Source: a bacterium (GTDB lineage Bacteria > Desulfobacterota > Desulfocorpusculales > Desulfocorpusculum). Taken from it: a stretch of DNA of 42,689 nt. Every line of letters starts with the position of its first letter. The stretch's first letter is position 1. The stretch spans positions 1 to 42,689 of the forward strand of contig JBBFLE010000023.1 of the NCBI GenBank assembly GCA_037481695.1, in the 5' to 3' direction. This document shows positions 23,672-32,103 of the stretch, piece by piece. The translations under genes were made by a program, and so were the position numbers. The notes under the pieces are model-generated. The model saw only the letters and a list, made by a program, of their open reading frames with translations, searched no databases and had not been told where the DNA came from.

Positions 23672-26400
23672 CAGGGGACCAGAAGATGGGGCTAATGGGA
23701 GGGCCTCTAGAGTTTATGGGAAGAGGGGTGCAGGAAGGTATGCCTGGATTGGGGGGCATGCTCAGAAGGGATTCCCAAGGGCAGGGGGTTGGGGGGGTAC
23801 CTCCTGGGGACGCATGGGTGCCCTTTCACCGTAGCTGCCTGGAAGGCAATTACGGCCCTCTGCTCAGGATGTTGATGCGAATCCTCTTCTCACGGGTGGA
23901 ACCCGTGGGAGAGCAGCTGGATCATATTAGAGAGCTGGGTAATCTGGGATCAGTGGTCTATGTCCTGAGGAGCCGCTCTGATCTGGAAAGCCTTCTTTGT
24001 CACTATCAGTGTAGGAGAAAAGGCCTGCCTGTCCCGCTTTTGGCCTGTGACGGCAGATTGACCCTTTTTCAGTCCCTGGGTTTTTGTTGGAAGAGACTCA
24101 GGGCCAGGCTTTCCCAGAGAGGCGGCCCTGTTGAGGGTAGTCTCATCAGGGAAGCGGTGGCCAGGCGTCAGCATCTGGTGCTTTACCTAGAGGATATGGA
24201 TGCCTTCGAAAGAAGGTTTGTCAGCAGAGGTGTTGACCCTTTCACAGAACTGCTGGTGGCCTGCGAGCAAACAGGTACTCGGGTGTTTTTGGTGCCGCAG
24301 ATTATCATTTGGGACCGAGCCCGTGAGAGAATGGGACTGTTGCTGGATGAACTGCTGCTGGGCAGCAGGGCCAACCCTTCGGATCTGAGGGTTCTTTTCA
24401 ACTTCCTGCGATTCTATAGGAAGGATTCACATATCTTCCACTCCGAGCCACTGGAACTAGGGGAATATTTGAAGGTACAAGAGAACAAAAATAGGGATCT
24501 TGTTGCAGCATCCCTCAGGAAGGAACTCCTTGAGAGGCTGAAAAGGGAAAGAAGAGTTGTGACCGGACCGGTGGTGAGATCTCGACAGGAGCTTCTGGAG
24601 CGAGTTCTCACAGACGAAAGGGTTCAACAAGCCATACAGAGGAGATCACGCAAGAAGGGCAGGTCAGCGGAGTCTGTCAGGAAAGAGGCTTACCGGCTGC
24701 TAAAGGAGATAGCCGCAGACTTTGACCCATTGTTCCTACGCTTCTGGGACTGGGTCATGAGTTGGGCCGTGCGACATCTTTTCGAGGGGTTGGAAGTTGA
24801 TCAGGAGGGACTGAGAAAGGTTAGGGAGGCAGCCCGAAGAGCCAATCTTGTAATAGTGTCGTGTCATAGGAGCCATATGGACTACATGATCATGGGCTAC
24901 ATCTTTTATCACAACTATATGTATCCTCCCCTGACAGCGGCAGGCTTGAATTTGGCTTTTTGGCCCATGGGTTTTCTCTTTCGAAAATCGGGGGCCTTCT
25001 TCATAAGGAGGGATTTCAGGGGCTCGGTGCTGTACCCGGTGATCTTCTCTAGGTATCTTCACACAATTCTGTCAGAGGGCTATCCAATAGAGTTTTTCAT
25101 CGAAGGGGGCAGGAGTCGCTCGGGTAAGATGGTTCTCCCAAAACCCGGATTCCTGGCAATGCTCCTGGAGGGGCACAGAGCCGGGGCATGTAAAGAATTA
25201 GCCTTTGTCCCAGTGGCAATCTCTTATGACAGGGTGATGGAGGAGGGGGCGTACCTGAGGGAGCTGGAGGGTGGGGAGAAACGCAAGGAAAGCCTGTGGG
25301 AGGTGCTGCGAAGCAGAGAGGTCATACGCAGAAGATGGGGCCGTATTTGGGTGAGCTTTGATGAGCCCATTTACCTAAGCGAGTTCCTGGATAGAAGCCT
25401 TAGGAGAGACGGAGCTGGGACAGGTTACAGCAGGCAGCATATTCCTGATCGCCTGGGCTATGAAATTGCCCATAGGATAAATCGGGTTATGACCGTGGTG
25501 CCCACATCCTTTGCTGCCTCGGCGGTGCTTGCCAGTGGTCTGAGGGGATTCCTCTTTGAGGATGTGGTGCGCATAGGAAGGCTACTGTATTGGATTCTGC
25601 TGAGGGAAAGGGCCAGGCTGGCTCGGGTGATGCAAGACCCGGAAAGTGTAGAGAGAGTCCTTTGGGAGAGCCTGGAGTTCTTTCAAAAGGAAGGGATGTG
25701 TAGAAGGTCCAAAGAGGCGTCCGAAGAGTTGGAATCGGAGGAAGAGATCCAGTTCGAGCTGGAGGATAGAAACAGGAGGCAGTTGGATTACTATAAGAAT
25801 GTTATACTCCATCACTTCCTGCCTTACTGTTTTGTGGCTGCCACGGTTCTGTCGGCTGGCAGGTCTGTGGTGTCCAGGGAGTGGATTCTGGGTGAGGTGG
25901 AATTTTTGAGGAGATTTTTTGGGCAGGAATTTGTTTTCTTGCCTGAAGAGGATCTGGGGGAGAGGATAGAGAAGACCCTGGAGGGCATGGTGGCTTACGG
26001 TCTTCTTTGGCGTTCGGGTACGGGATACAGCGCTCCGGCTGGGAGGCGCTTGGAGCTATTGGGTTTGGCGCGGCTCATACAGGGATACTTCGAATCATAT
26101 TTCGTAGTGGGATCTTCCTTGAAGCACCTGGCTCGAAGAAGGCTTTCCCAGAGGATTTTTCTGTGGCGCATCAGGTTAAATGGCAGGAGGCTGTTTCGAA
26201 GCGGAAAGGTGAAGGCGGCCGAGGCGCTTTCTGAGCTAAACTATCTGAACGCGGTCGAGTTTTTGGTTCATGAGAAGATACTGGTTAGGCAGGTGGAAGG
26301 AAGCGTAAGGGAAGGCACATATTATGCCCTGAGCCGGGAGAGGCGTCCCATTCACTGGCGTAGATTGAAGAGGTTCATGGGTGTATACAGGGAGACTTGA
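23668..26400 (+). CDS. plsB: Glycerol-3-phosphate acyltransferase PlsB
   Basis: A 910-aa membrane-associated enzyme that acylates the sn-1 position of glycerol-3-phosphate, the first step of phospholipid synthesis. Acyltransferase motifs appear in order: block I CHRSHMD (399-405, the H-x4-D catalytic pair), block II FRKSGAFFIRRDF, block III FFIEGGRSRSGK (Glu479, Arg482), block IV FVPVAISYDR. The long N-terminal and C-terminal helical regions and overall length match PlsB rather than PlsY or PlsC. The ATG at 23668 overlaps the cyclase stop (ATGA), with AGGA 6 nt before it; a GTG at 23653 is an alternative. The first ~45 residues are Gly/Met-rich and encoded by G-tracts. Confidence 0.92.
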   Translation: MTGDQKMGLMGGPLEFMGRGVQEGMPGLGGMLRRDSQGQGVGGVPPGDAWVPFHRSCLEGNYGPLLRMLMRILFSRVEPVGEQLDHIRELGNLGSVVYVLRSRSDLESLLCHYQCRRKGLPVPLLACDGRLTLFQSLGFCWKRLRARLSQRGGPVEGSLIREAVARRQHLVLYLEDMDAFERRFVSRGVDPFTELLVACEQTGTRVFLVPQIIIWDRARERMGLLLDELLLGSRANPSDLRVLFNFLRFYRKDSHIFHSEPLELGEYLKVQENKNRDLVAASLRKELLERLKRERRVVTGPVVRSRQELLERVLTDERVQQAIQRRSRKKGRSAESVRKEAYRLLKEIAADFDPLFLRFWDWVMSWAVRHLFEGLEVDQEGLRKVREAARRANLVIVSCHRSHMDYMIMGYIFYHNYMYPPLTAAGLNLAFWPMGFLFRKSGAFFIRRDFRGSVLYPVIFSRYLHTILSEGYPIEFFIEGGRSRSGKMVLPKPGFLAMLLEGHRAGACKELAFVPVAISYDRVMEEGAYLRELEGGEKRKESLWEVLRSREVIRRRWGRIWVSFDEPIYLSEFLDRSLRRDGAGTGYSRQHIPDRLGYEIAHRINRVMTVVPTSFAASAVLASGLRGFLFEDVVRIGRLLYWILLRERARLARVMQDPESVERVLWESLEFFQKEGMCRRSKEASEELESEEEIQFELEDRNRRQLDYYKNVILHHFLPYCFVAATVLSAGRSVVSREWILGEVEFLRRFFGQEFVFLPEEDLGERIEKTLEGMVAYGLLWRSGTGYSAPAGRRLELLGLARLIQGYFESYFVVGSSLKHLARRRLSQRIFLWRIRLNGRRLFRSGKVKAAEALSELNYLNAVEFLVHEKILVRQVEGSVREGTYYALSRERRPIHWRRLKRFMGVYRET

Positions 26401-26421
26401 TGTAGCGTGATAGTTGCGCGA

Positions 26422-26455
26422 TACGCGCAGTTGAAAACTGCGCTATCTTTGTTTT
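26422..26455 (+). terminator. Intrinsic terminator after plsB
   Basis: GCGCAGTT (26425-26432), loop GAA, AACTGCGC (26436-26443) form a perfect 8-bp stem, extended by flanking ATA/TAT with one bulge, and followed by CTTTGTTTT. It lies 22 nt after the plsB stop and closes the gspD-plsB transcription unit. Confidence 0.8.
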
Positions 26456-26649
26456 GAAAAATTAGTAGGACTTCATAGGAGGAAACGAAGTCGGAGGTAG
26501 ACGTACTTAGTAGATTTATCTGGCAATAATTGCGTGATTCCTGATGGCAAAAAATGTAGCTCGGTAACATATTAATATTACAAAAGAAAGCGGTTTGGAG
26601 ATCAGGTCTTCAAAAGAGCTTGATTTAGGTGGGTAGAAAGTGTAGAAAA

Positions 26650-27432
26650 ATGGCCATGCCTAAGGTGATTGCCATCACAAACCAGAAGGGTGGAGTGGGG
26701 AAGACCACCACAGCCATAAATTTCTCTTGTGGTCTCTCCAAGAAGGGCAAGAGGGTTCTGTTAGTGGACCTGGATCCCCAGGCTCATGCCACCATAGGAC
26801 TGGGGGTAGAGCCAGGCAGCTTTCAGAAGGCGATCCATGACGTGCTTGTGAACAAGAGGGCCATGGAGGAAGTTGTTTTGAGCACCAGGTTCTCCGGGCT
26901 CTTCCTGGCTCCGTCTCATATCAGACTGGATAGGGCAGAGCAGCAGCTCATACCCGAGATGTATCGTGAGAGCATACTGGAGCGGTCTCTACAAGGATTG
27001 GATTATGACTTCATTGTCATAGATTGCAGACCCACACTTGGTATCCTGACAGTGAACGCTCTGAAGGCGTGTGATTTCATAATAGTGCCCTGCGAGATTG
27101 CCCGTTACTCGCTGGAAGGGTTTGCCGATTTGATGGATACCATAGCGACAGTCAAGAGTGCGGATGGGTTTGATATCGGAGAGCGGGTGCGGATACTGTT
27201 GACAAAGTATGATTCCCGAAAAAGCGTGTCAATTGAGTGGGTCATACAACAGCTGGAGCCCTTCCGACACATGCTATTTCAAACCAGAATCAGACAGAAC
27301 GAGGCCCTGAATCAGGCCCACATGGCCATGGAGCCCATCTTCCAGTTCAAGCCCAACAGCTTTGGGGCCGAAGACTACTGGCAGCTCACAGAGGAATTCC
27401 TAAACCAATGCCTTCCATCAGGGAAAAACTAG
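26650..27432 (+). CDS. parA: ParA family partition ATPase
   Basis: A 260-aa deviant-Walker ATPase that binds DNA non-specifically and moves ParB-bound DNA. It begins MAMPKVIAITNQKGGVGKTT; Lys13 and Lys18 are the signature and P-loop lysines. Switch and Walker B motifs follow as LVDLDPQAHAT and FIVIDCRPTLGILTVNAL. The usual DxPP reads DCRP here, a mild oddity. The C-terminal part has the Soj-like QTRIRQNEALNQA. There is no N-terminal DNA-binding domain, so it is the short, chromosomal-type ParA. I place the start at 26650 or the Met two codons later; an upstream GTG frame lacks support. It is followed by parB with 25 nt overlap. Confidence 0.9.
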   Translation: MAMPKVIAITNQKGGVGKTTTAINFSCGLSKKGKRVLLVDLDPQAHATIGLGVEPGSFQKAIHDVLVNKRAMEEVVLSTRFSGLFLAPSHIRLDRAEQQLIPEMYRESILERSLQGLDYDFIVIDCRPTLGILTVNALKACDFIIVPCEIARYSLEGFADLMDTIATVKSADGFDIGERVRILLTKYDSRKSVSIEWVIQQLEPFRHMLFQTRIRQNEALNQAHMAMEPIFQFKPNSFGAEDYWQLTEEFLNQCLPSGKN

Positions 27433-28256
27433 CAGACAAGAAGACCAAGCTGTCCTCACCACGCCATGGTCCTGTGGAGGAGCATCCAGCAGACCCCAAC
27501 CACTTTCCCGAGGGCATGTTCCTGCACATTCCAGTGGAGGAGATCCAGCCCAATCCGGATCAGCCAAGGCAATATTTCGATCCTGATTCATTGCAGGAGC
27601 TGGCTGAGTCAATAAAGGAAAGGGGGGTGTTGCAACCTGTACTGGTTCGCAGGGGAAAGGGGGGAGAGATAGTTCTGGTGGCAGGGGAGAGAAGACTCCG
27701 TGCTGCCCGAATGGCCGGGCTCGAGAGAATCCCAGCCATGATCACCTGCGGAAATGAGGCTGAGATAGCTCTGATAGAGAATCTGCAAAGGGAGGATTTG
27801 AGGCCGGTTGAGGAGGCCGAGGCGCTGTGGCGTATGGTGCAGGAGCATGGGTATACCCACGAGCAGCTAGCCAGGGTTATTGGAAAGGCTCGGACCACTG
27901 TGACGGAGACGTTGAGCCTGGTTCGACTTCCGGAGGAGATTAGAGAGGAATGTCGGCGCGCCGACTCTTACCCTCGCCGCCTGCTGGTGGAGATCGCAAA
28001 GCTGCCCACTCAGGAGGAAATGATTAGGCTTTTTAGTAAAGTAAAAGAAAAGAGCATAAAAAGCGAGGGCGTGAGGGACATCACCAGGGGCAGAGACAAG
28101 CCTAGGGGGACAGGCTCCAGGCTGGTAAAGCAGATAAGGGCTCTTACCAAACGATTGGAGAAGACGCAAATGGAAAGGATACATGAACAGGAAAAGGCTG
28201 AAATCTTAAGGGCACTGAGGAGATTGAAGGCTGTGTTGGAAGATGTGCTCTTCTGA
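27408..28256 (+). CDS. parB: ParB/Spo0J family centromere-binding protein
   Basis: A 282-aa protein of the ParB family, the DNA-binding CTP-switch partner of ParA. The N-terminal nuclease-like fold is clear: IPVEEIQPNPDQPRQYFDP, LQELAESIKERGVLQPVLVR, VAGERRLRAARMAGLERIPAM and ALIENLQREDLRPVEEAEA. GERRLRA matches the arginine-rich CTP-binding motif (GERRxRA). A helix-turn-helix lies at about 147-175 (YTHEQLARVIGKARTTVTETLSL). The C-terminal part is short and charged. The ATG at 27408 overlaps the parA end by 25 nt. GAGG is 13 nt upstream, an unusually long spacing. I found no parS-like palindrome near the pair. Confidence 0.9.
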   Translation: MPSIREKLADKKTKLSSPRHGPVEEHPADPNHFPEGMFLHIPVEEIQPNPDQPRQYFDPDSLQELAESIKERGVLQPVLVRRGKGGEIVLVAGERRLRAARMAGLERIPAMITCGNEAEIALIENLQREDLRPVEEAEALWRMVQEHGYTHEQLARVIGKARTTVTETLSLVRLPEEIREECRRADSYPRRLLVEIAKLPTQEEMIRLFSKVKEKSIKSEGVRDITRGRDKPRGTGSRLVKQIRALTKRLEKTQMERIHEQEKAEILRALRRLKAVLEDVLF

Positions 28257-29538
28257 GTTTCTCCTGTGGCTATAAGGATGCTGCCAGCCCGGATTGAGTA
28301 TCATGCTTCCACGGACAGGCCCCCAATGAACCAACTCCACACCAAGGTTGCCGCAGCATTGCCTGTATAAGCAAGCCCCAGGGCCTCATTCACTGCAATG
28401 AGTGGGGAAAATGTAATATTGCCCCCTCCTCTGGCAGTACAAATCGAGCTGTGTCAAAAAAAGAAAATTAACTCCTACCAGCTTCTCGAGACTTTATTGA
28501 TCCTAGTTTATGAAGGCCGGAAAAGAGCTCTCAAGGAGGGAAAGGAAGAGATTTGGCTGCAAGATGGGAGCCTGAGCTTTTCTTAGGGGGAATGTAGAGA
28601 CCCCCCCCCGACAGGCTGAGTGTATTGGGCGGGCCTGGATGTACGTGGTGAGCGCAAGCCTCTAATACAGGAGCCGTGGCGGGTGTTGGGGTTTAGCAAG
28701 GTGACTGGAGACTCCCAGCTGGCAGCAGAGAAAAGGGCGATGACTGCCTTAGACTCTTGCCTTGGCGGATTTTGTGTGTTGGGGGGGCCTTTGTCCTTGA
28801 GGTCCATGCGGGTAAAGCCAAGGATAGAGGACCTGGTGAGGGGCAATTCAGCAGGGTTTGATTCCCATGGCCCGAGAGCCCAAGATCAGGATGGCTTTGC
28901 ATGGAGCTCAAGGAGCAAGGAAGGATATCCGGAGATCACGGATTGGTGCCTAGAGAAGATGAGAAGATGGCTTAGATATTAGGGGTATACCTTTGTTGCC
29001 AGAAATATTGCCATATATGGCAGGAAGGAAGCAATGAAATGGGCTCAAGAGGGATCCGGGAGGAAATCAAAAGCGAGAAATTATGAAAGGGATTATGATG
29101 CAATTAGTTGGTATCATGAGGATATTAAAAATAACATGTGGGCATAGCTTGTTGGCCGCAATTTCTGTACGCGCTGACTGAGGGCGTGGAAATCTAAAAT
29201 CACGGGTACTGGCAGGATTTTTGCGCTCAGCTAGAGGGTGTTGAGGCCTGGTCTAGTTCCAACTCAAGCTAATTGCGTGATCAGTCATGGCTTTGCGAGA
29301 TGCATGGTTAAGCCTTTGGTGGGAGCCTCCTGATGCAGGAATGTGGCAAGGTGAATGAAGATTTAAGGAGCCAAGGATCCAAGCTTGGGTATTTGGGCAC
29401 TGGTAGAGCCCTAGGTGTTTGGGGGCAGGCCGAAGAGAATCATGTATGCAGAGATCCAAATACTTCTGGCAGCGCTAGAGAAAAGAGGGGTAAGGTGGAG
29501 GTCGGCATGCCGACAGTCCACCTTACACAAGGGCAGCC
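28257..29538. other. Gene-poor stretch after parB
   Basis: About 1.3 kb with no confident gene. It contains a 62-codon frame (listed), a C9 tract at 28601-28609, a perfect 14-bp palindrome TGCCATATATGGCA (29009-29022) and a 32-codon hydrophobic frame at 29083-29181. Longer frames (for example plus 28620-28982) lack a ribosome binding site and have atypical composition. It could be a decayed remnant or non-coding flank of the par locus. Confidence 0.5.
28398..28586 (+). CDS. Possible small protein after parB
   Basis: A 62-codon frame, 141 nt after parB. The product would be an unrecognised charged, partly helical protein (NSYQLLETLLILVYEGRKRALKEGKEEIW). The composition looks protein-like, but no Shine-Dalgarno site is visible. 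Without homologues it stays doubtful. Confidence 0.3.
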   Translation: MSGENVILPPPLAVQIELCQKKKINSYQLLETLLILVYEGRKRALKEGKEEIWLQDGSLSFS

Positions 29539-30411
29539 TCAGGACTTGGTGTAATCGTACCAGCCCTTTCCGGTCTTCTGGCCATATTCACCCTTCAAAA
29601 ACTTCTCCACTATACTGGGGCATGGCAGATCAGCCGGGTTGCCTGTAGTTCTGAAACGCTCCATGGCCATGGTGTAATGCAGATCAATTCCGGTTAAATC
29701 CATGAGGCGGAAGGGGCCCATGGGATGCCCTGCTCCATACACGCAGGCCTTGTCGATGTCTTCATAGGAGGCCACACCCATCTCCAGCAACCAGAGGGCC
29801 TCCTGTCTGATGGCTCGTATTATTCTGTTTAGGAGAAAACCATCAACCTCCTTGCGGATCCACACTGGCACCTTGTCAAGCTTTTGGGAGAGCTGGACCG
29901 AAAGACTAGCCGTTTCCTCGGACACATGGGGCCCCTGTACCACCTCTACCAACTTCATCACAAGGGCAGGGTTAAAGAAATGCAGGTTCAGGACCTTGTC
30001 TTGTCTGGCAGTGACATCGGCTATCTTTGAACTCACTATATAGGAGCTGTTGGTGGCCAGGATTGCATGAGGCGGGGCAAGTCTGTCCAGTTCTGCAAAT
30101 AGCTTTCTCTTTACTTCCAGGACCTCCACTACAGCCTCGATGACGTAATCGGCCTGGCTGACTGCTGTGGACAACTCTGCAGTGAAGGTCAGATTCTCCA
30201 TGGCCAGGCGAGCCTGCTCCTGCGATATCTTTCCCTTGCTCACCTGCGCCGGTAGATATGTCTCGGCAAAAGAACGAGCCTTGGCCAGCACATCGGAATT
30301 TATGTCCGTGCAAAAGGTCCGGAAACCTTTAATGGCGCACAGGACAGAAATCTGGTGACCCATGTTGCCAGCTCCCACTACCGCAATGGTCCTTACCTGG
30401 TCGATGAGCAT
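29539..30411 (-). CDS. 3-hydroxyacyl-CoA dehydrogenase
   Basis: A 290-aa NAD-dependent enzyme that oxidises 3-hydroxyacyl-CoA to 3-ketoacyl-CoA (or the reverse in butyrate-type fermentation). The dinucleotide fold starts IAVVGAGNMGHQI (G13, G15, G18). DYVIEAVVE, NSSYI (N121-S122) and LNLHFFNP (catalytic His144) match the family, as do VDGFLLNRI and HPMGPFRLMDLTGID in the C-terminal domain. The length is that of the stand-alone enzyme, not the fused FadB type. The ATG at 30411 is 9 nt from GGAGG; codons upstream are not used. The gene is 84 nt downstream of the radical SAM gene on the same strand. It complements the dehydrogenase and ETF genes of the window. Confidence 0.93.
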   Translation of the reverse strand: MLIDQVRTIAVVGAGNMGHQISVLCAIKGFRTFCTDINSDVLAKARSFAETYLPAQVSKGKISQEQARLAMENLTFTAELSTAVSQADYVIEAVVEVLEVKRKLFAELDRLAPPHAILATNSSYIVSSKIADVTARQDKVLNLHFFNPALVMKLVEVVQGPHVSEETASLSVQLSQKLDKVPVWIRKEVDGFLLNRIIRAIRQEALWLLEMGVASYEDIDKACVYGAGHPMGPFRLMDLTGIDLHYTMAMERFRTTGNPADLPCPSIVEKFLKGEYGQKTGKGWYDYTKS

Positions 30412-30495
30412 GCGCTTTTCCTCCTTTGCTTTTTTTTTGTATGAGCAAGCATTCAGATCCAAGAGATGCATCTTAGCTCACCTTAAGATAATCCA

Positions 30496-31605
30496 TTAAG
30501 CCGTATCTGTGCTGGTCTTTGCCAGGGTGCCAGGGCCCGGGGAGGGATTCGTTTTAAGGGAAAAATCTTTTCCTTGAGCCTCCTGAAAGAAAGGCCCTCT
30601 CTTGCCTCTGGAACACGAGGCCTTGATGTTTCCCGCAAAGGGCCTTTTCCTGCGAAAGTCTGGCACAAAGGGTCTATCCCCCCTGCCTCGGAGGCCGGGA
30701 ATCAGAGGCTGGTAGAGAATCCTGCGGAAGCCCAGTCCCATTGCATGCTCCAACACCTGCCGGAACTCCTCTGGCCAAAGCTCCCTGCCTAGCTCATCCG
30801 GCAAGTCATTGCCAGCCGGAGCATATTGGGACATGAGGCTCAAGGGCAGATCAGCCCCGAATTCAATGAAAAGCATAGTTAGGGCATCCATGGAATTTCT
30901 GGTCTGGCCTGGCAAGACCAAATGGCGTACCAAGACTCCTTTTTGGGCGATCCTTGGTGATGAGCCTCTGGAAAAGTCCTGGTGGTCCTTGCAAACCTCC
31001 AGAAATCCCTTCTGTCTGAGCATCTCCTCAATGGCCTCCAGGGCCTTGGCAGGATAATCCCCAGCCCTAGAGAGGTTCTCTGCCAGCTTGGCATCCCCAT
31101 ACTTGAAGTCAGGTAGGTAAATGTCCACAAAGGGCTCCAGAAGCCTTAGAGACTCGGGTCTTTGGTACCCAGAGGAGTTGTAGATGACAGGTAGAGTAGC
31201 CCCCCTTTCTCGAAGCTCATGGACAAGGGCAATGATGTGGGGAAGAAAGTGATCAGCTGTGACCAAGTTAACATTGTGAATGCTTTGAACAGCCCACAAA
31301 TCAAGGATCCTTTGGGCCACCGCAAGAACCGAGGTGCTTTTTCCCATTCCTTTTCTGGAAATCTGGTAGTTTTGGCAGTACCTGCAGCCCAATGAGCAAC
31401 CAGAAAAAAAGACCGTGCCAGATCCATTAACCCCTGTGAAAAAAGGCTCCTCTCCGAAATGAGCCTCAATGTGCGCAACGCGAAGGCGAGCAGCCTCCCC
31501 GCAAAAACCCTTCTGCCCCGAAAGCCTGTCCACAGAGCAGTGGCGGGGACACAATCGGCATGGGTCATAGAGGGAAAGTAAAGATCGTTTTTCCCTGGAG
31601 TTCAC
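30496..31605 (-). CDS. Radical SAM protein, PflA-like (YccP/AmmeMemo-related)
   Basis: A 369-aa protein. The radical SAM motif is FFSGCSLGCRYCQNYQIS (C70, C74, C77), binding a 4Fe-4S cluster and S-adenosylmethionine. An N-terminal cysteine group (C16, C19, C23, C35) precedes it, as in the pyruvate-formate-lyase-activase-like radical SAM proteins annotated without a known target. VIYNSSGYQRPE, VDIYLPDFKYGD and VRHLVLPGQ follow. The tail (about 330-369) is Pro/Lys/Ser-rich and looks disordered. The start is GTG at 31605 with GAGG 5 nt upstream; a TTG eight codons earlier lacks such a site. No glycyl-radical enzyme gene is nearby. Confidence 0.85.
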   Translation of the reverse strand: MNSREKRSLLSLYDPCRLCPRHCSVDRLSGQKGFCGEAARLRVAHIEAHFGEEPFFTGVNGSGTVFFSGCSLGCRYCQNYQISRKGMGKSTSVLAVAQRILDLWAVQSIHNVNLVTADHFLPHIIALVHELRERGATLPVIYNSSGYQRPESLRLLEPFVDIYLPDFKYGDAKLAENLSRAGDYPAKALEAIEEMLRQKGFLEVCKDHQDFSRGSSPRIAQKGVLVRHLVLPGQTRNSMDALTMLFIEFGADLPLSLMSQYAPAGNDLPDELGRELWPEEFRQVLEHAMGLGFRRILYQPLIPGLRGRGDRPFVPDFRRKRPFAGNIKASCSRGKRGPFFQEAQGKDFSLKTNPSPGPGTLAKTSTDTA

Positions 31606-32103
31606 TGCTGCCTCTGAATCACGTCGCAAAAAGATCTTGTTTTGAAAGTATCCGTGAAACCTGTGACTTTACTTTTACAACCCAAAACAACCCTTCAATG
31701 GATGGACTCAAAATCCGTCTTTAAAAAGCCCACCCGGACCTCAAGGCTTCTCGCCCAGAGCTAAGCTCCATGAGCATGGTTGAATTATATCCCACCTCGG
31801 CACAACCCCAAGAGGTACCCCTCTGCCATGGATCAACAGCCAAACATGGCATAGAATAACTGCTCCTGGAGTTTTATGCGAGACTGGTGCTAAAGCAATC
31901 TTTGTTGCCAGGGAAGGTGGGGTGCCTTGCGGGAAAGCAATACCGGTATTAGCATCCTCACTGAGAGCTAAGGGCAGGCCGGCAAAAAGATTCTCTGGCA
32001 GCAAGGGTTGCTGCCTGTGGGGTGAGGAAGGTGTCGGCAAGGGGCTAAGCAGGAATTATCTGTCTGATTTGCCTTGTTCATTGGTTCCTCGGAGGATGTA
32101 GAG
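31606..32103. other. Divergent intergenic region before pncB
   Basis: About 500 nt between the radical SAM gene and pncB. No gene or clear RNA element is visible. An anticodon-arm-like segment at 31698-31716 was rejected as a tRNA. It should hold the pncB promoter, though no clear -35/-10 is seen. Confidence 0.4.

Noticed and set aside
28620-28982. 120-codon plus frame after parB starting at GTG
   Set aside because: No ribosome binding site, preceded by a C9 tract, and the sequence shows no fold-like pattern. It is probably non-coding.
29009-29022. 14-bp palindrome TGCCATATATGGCA as an operator
   Set aside because: Two to three such palindromes are expected by chance in a window this size, and no gene lies close enough to be clearly controlled by it.
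31641-31660. Possible parS half-site (CGTGAAAC) before pncB
   Set aside because: Only one half matches the parS palindrome; the other half disagrees at most positions.
31698-31716. Segment resembling a tRNA-Leu anticodon arm (GACTCAAAATCC)
   Set aside because: No acceptor stem, D-arm or T-arm surrounds it at the right distances, so it is a chance match rather than a tRNA or a tRNA remnant.
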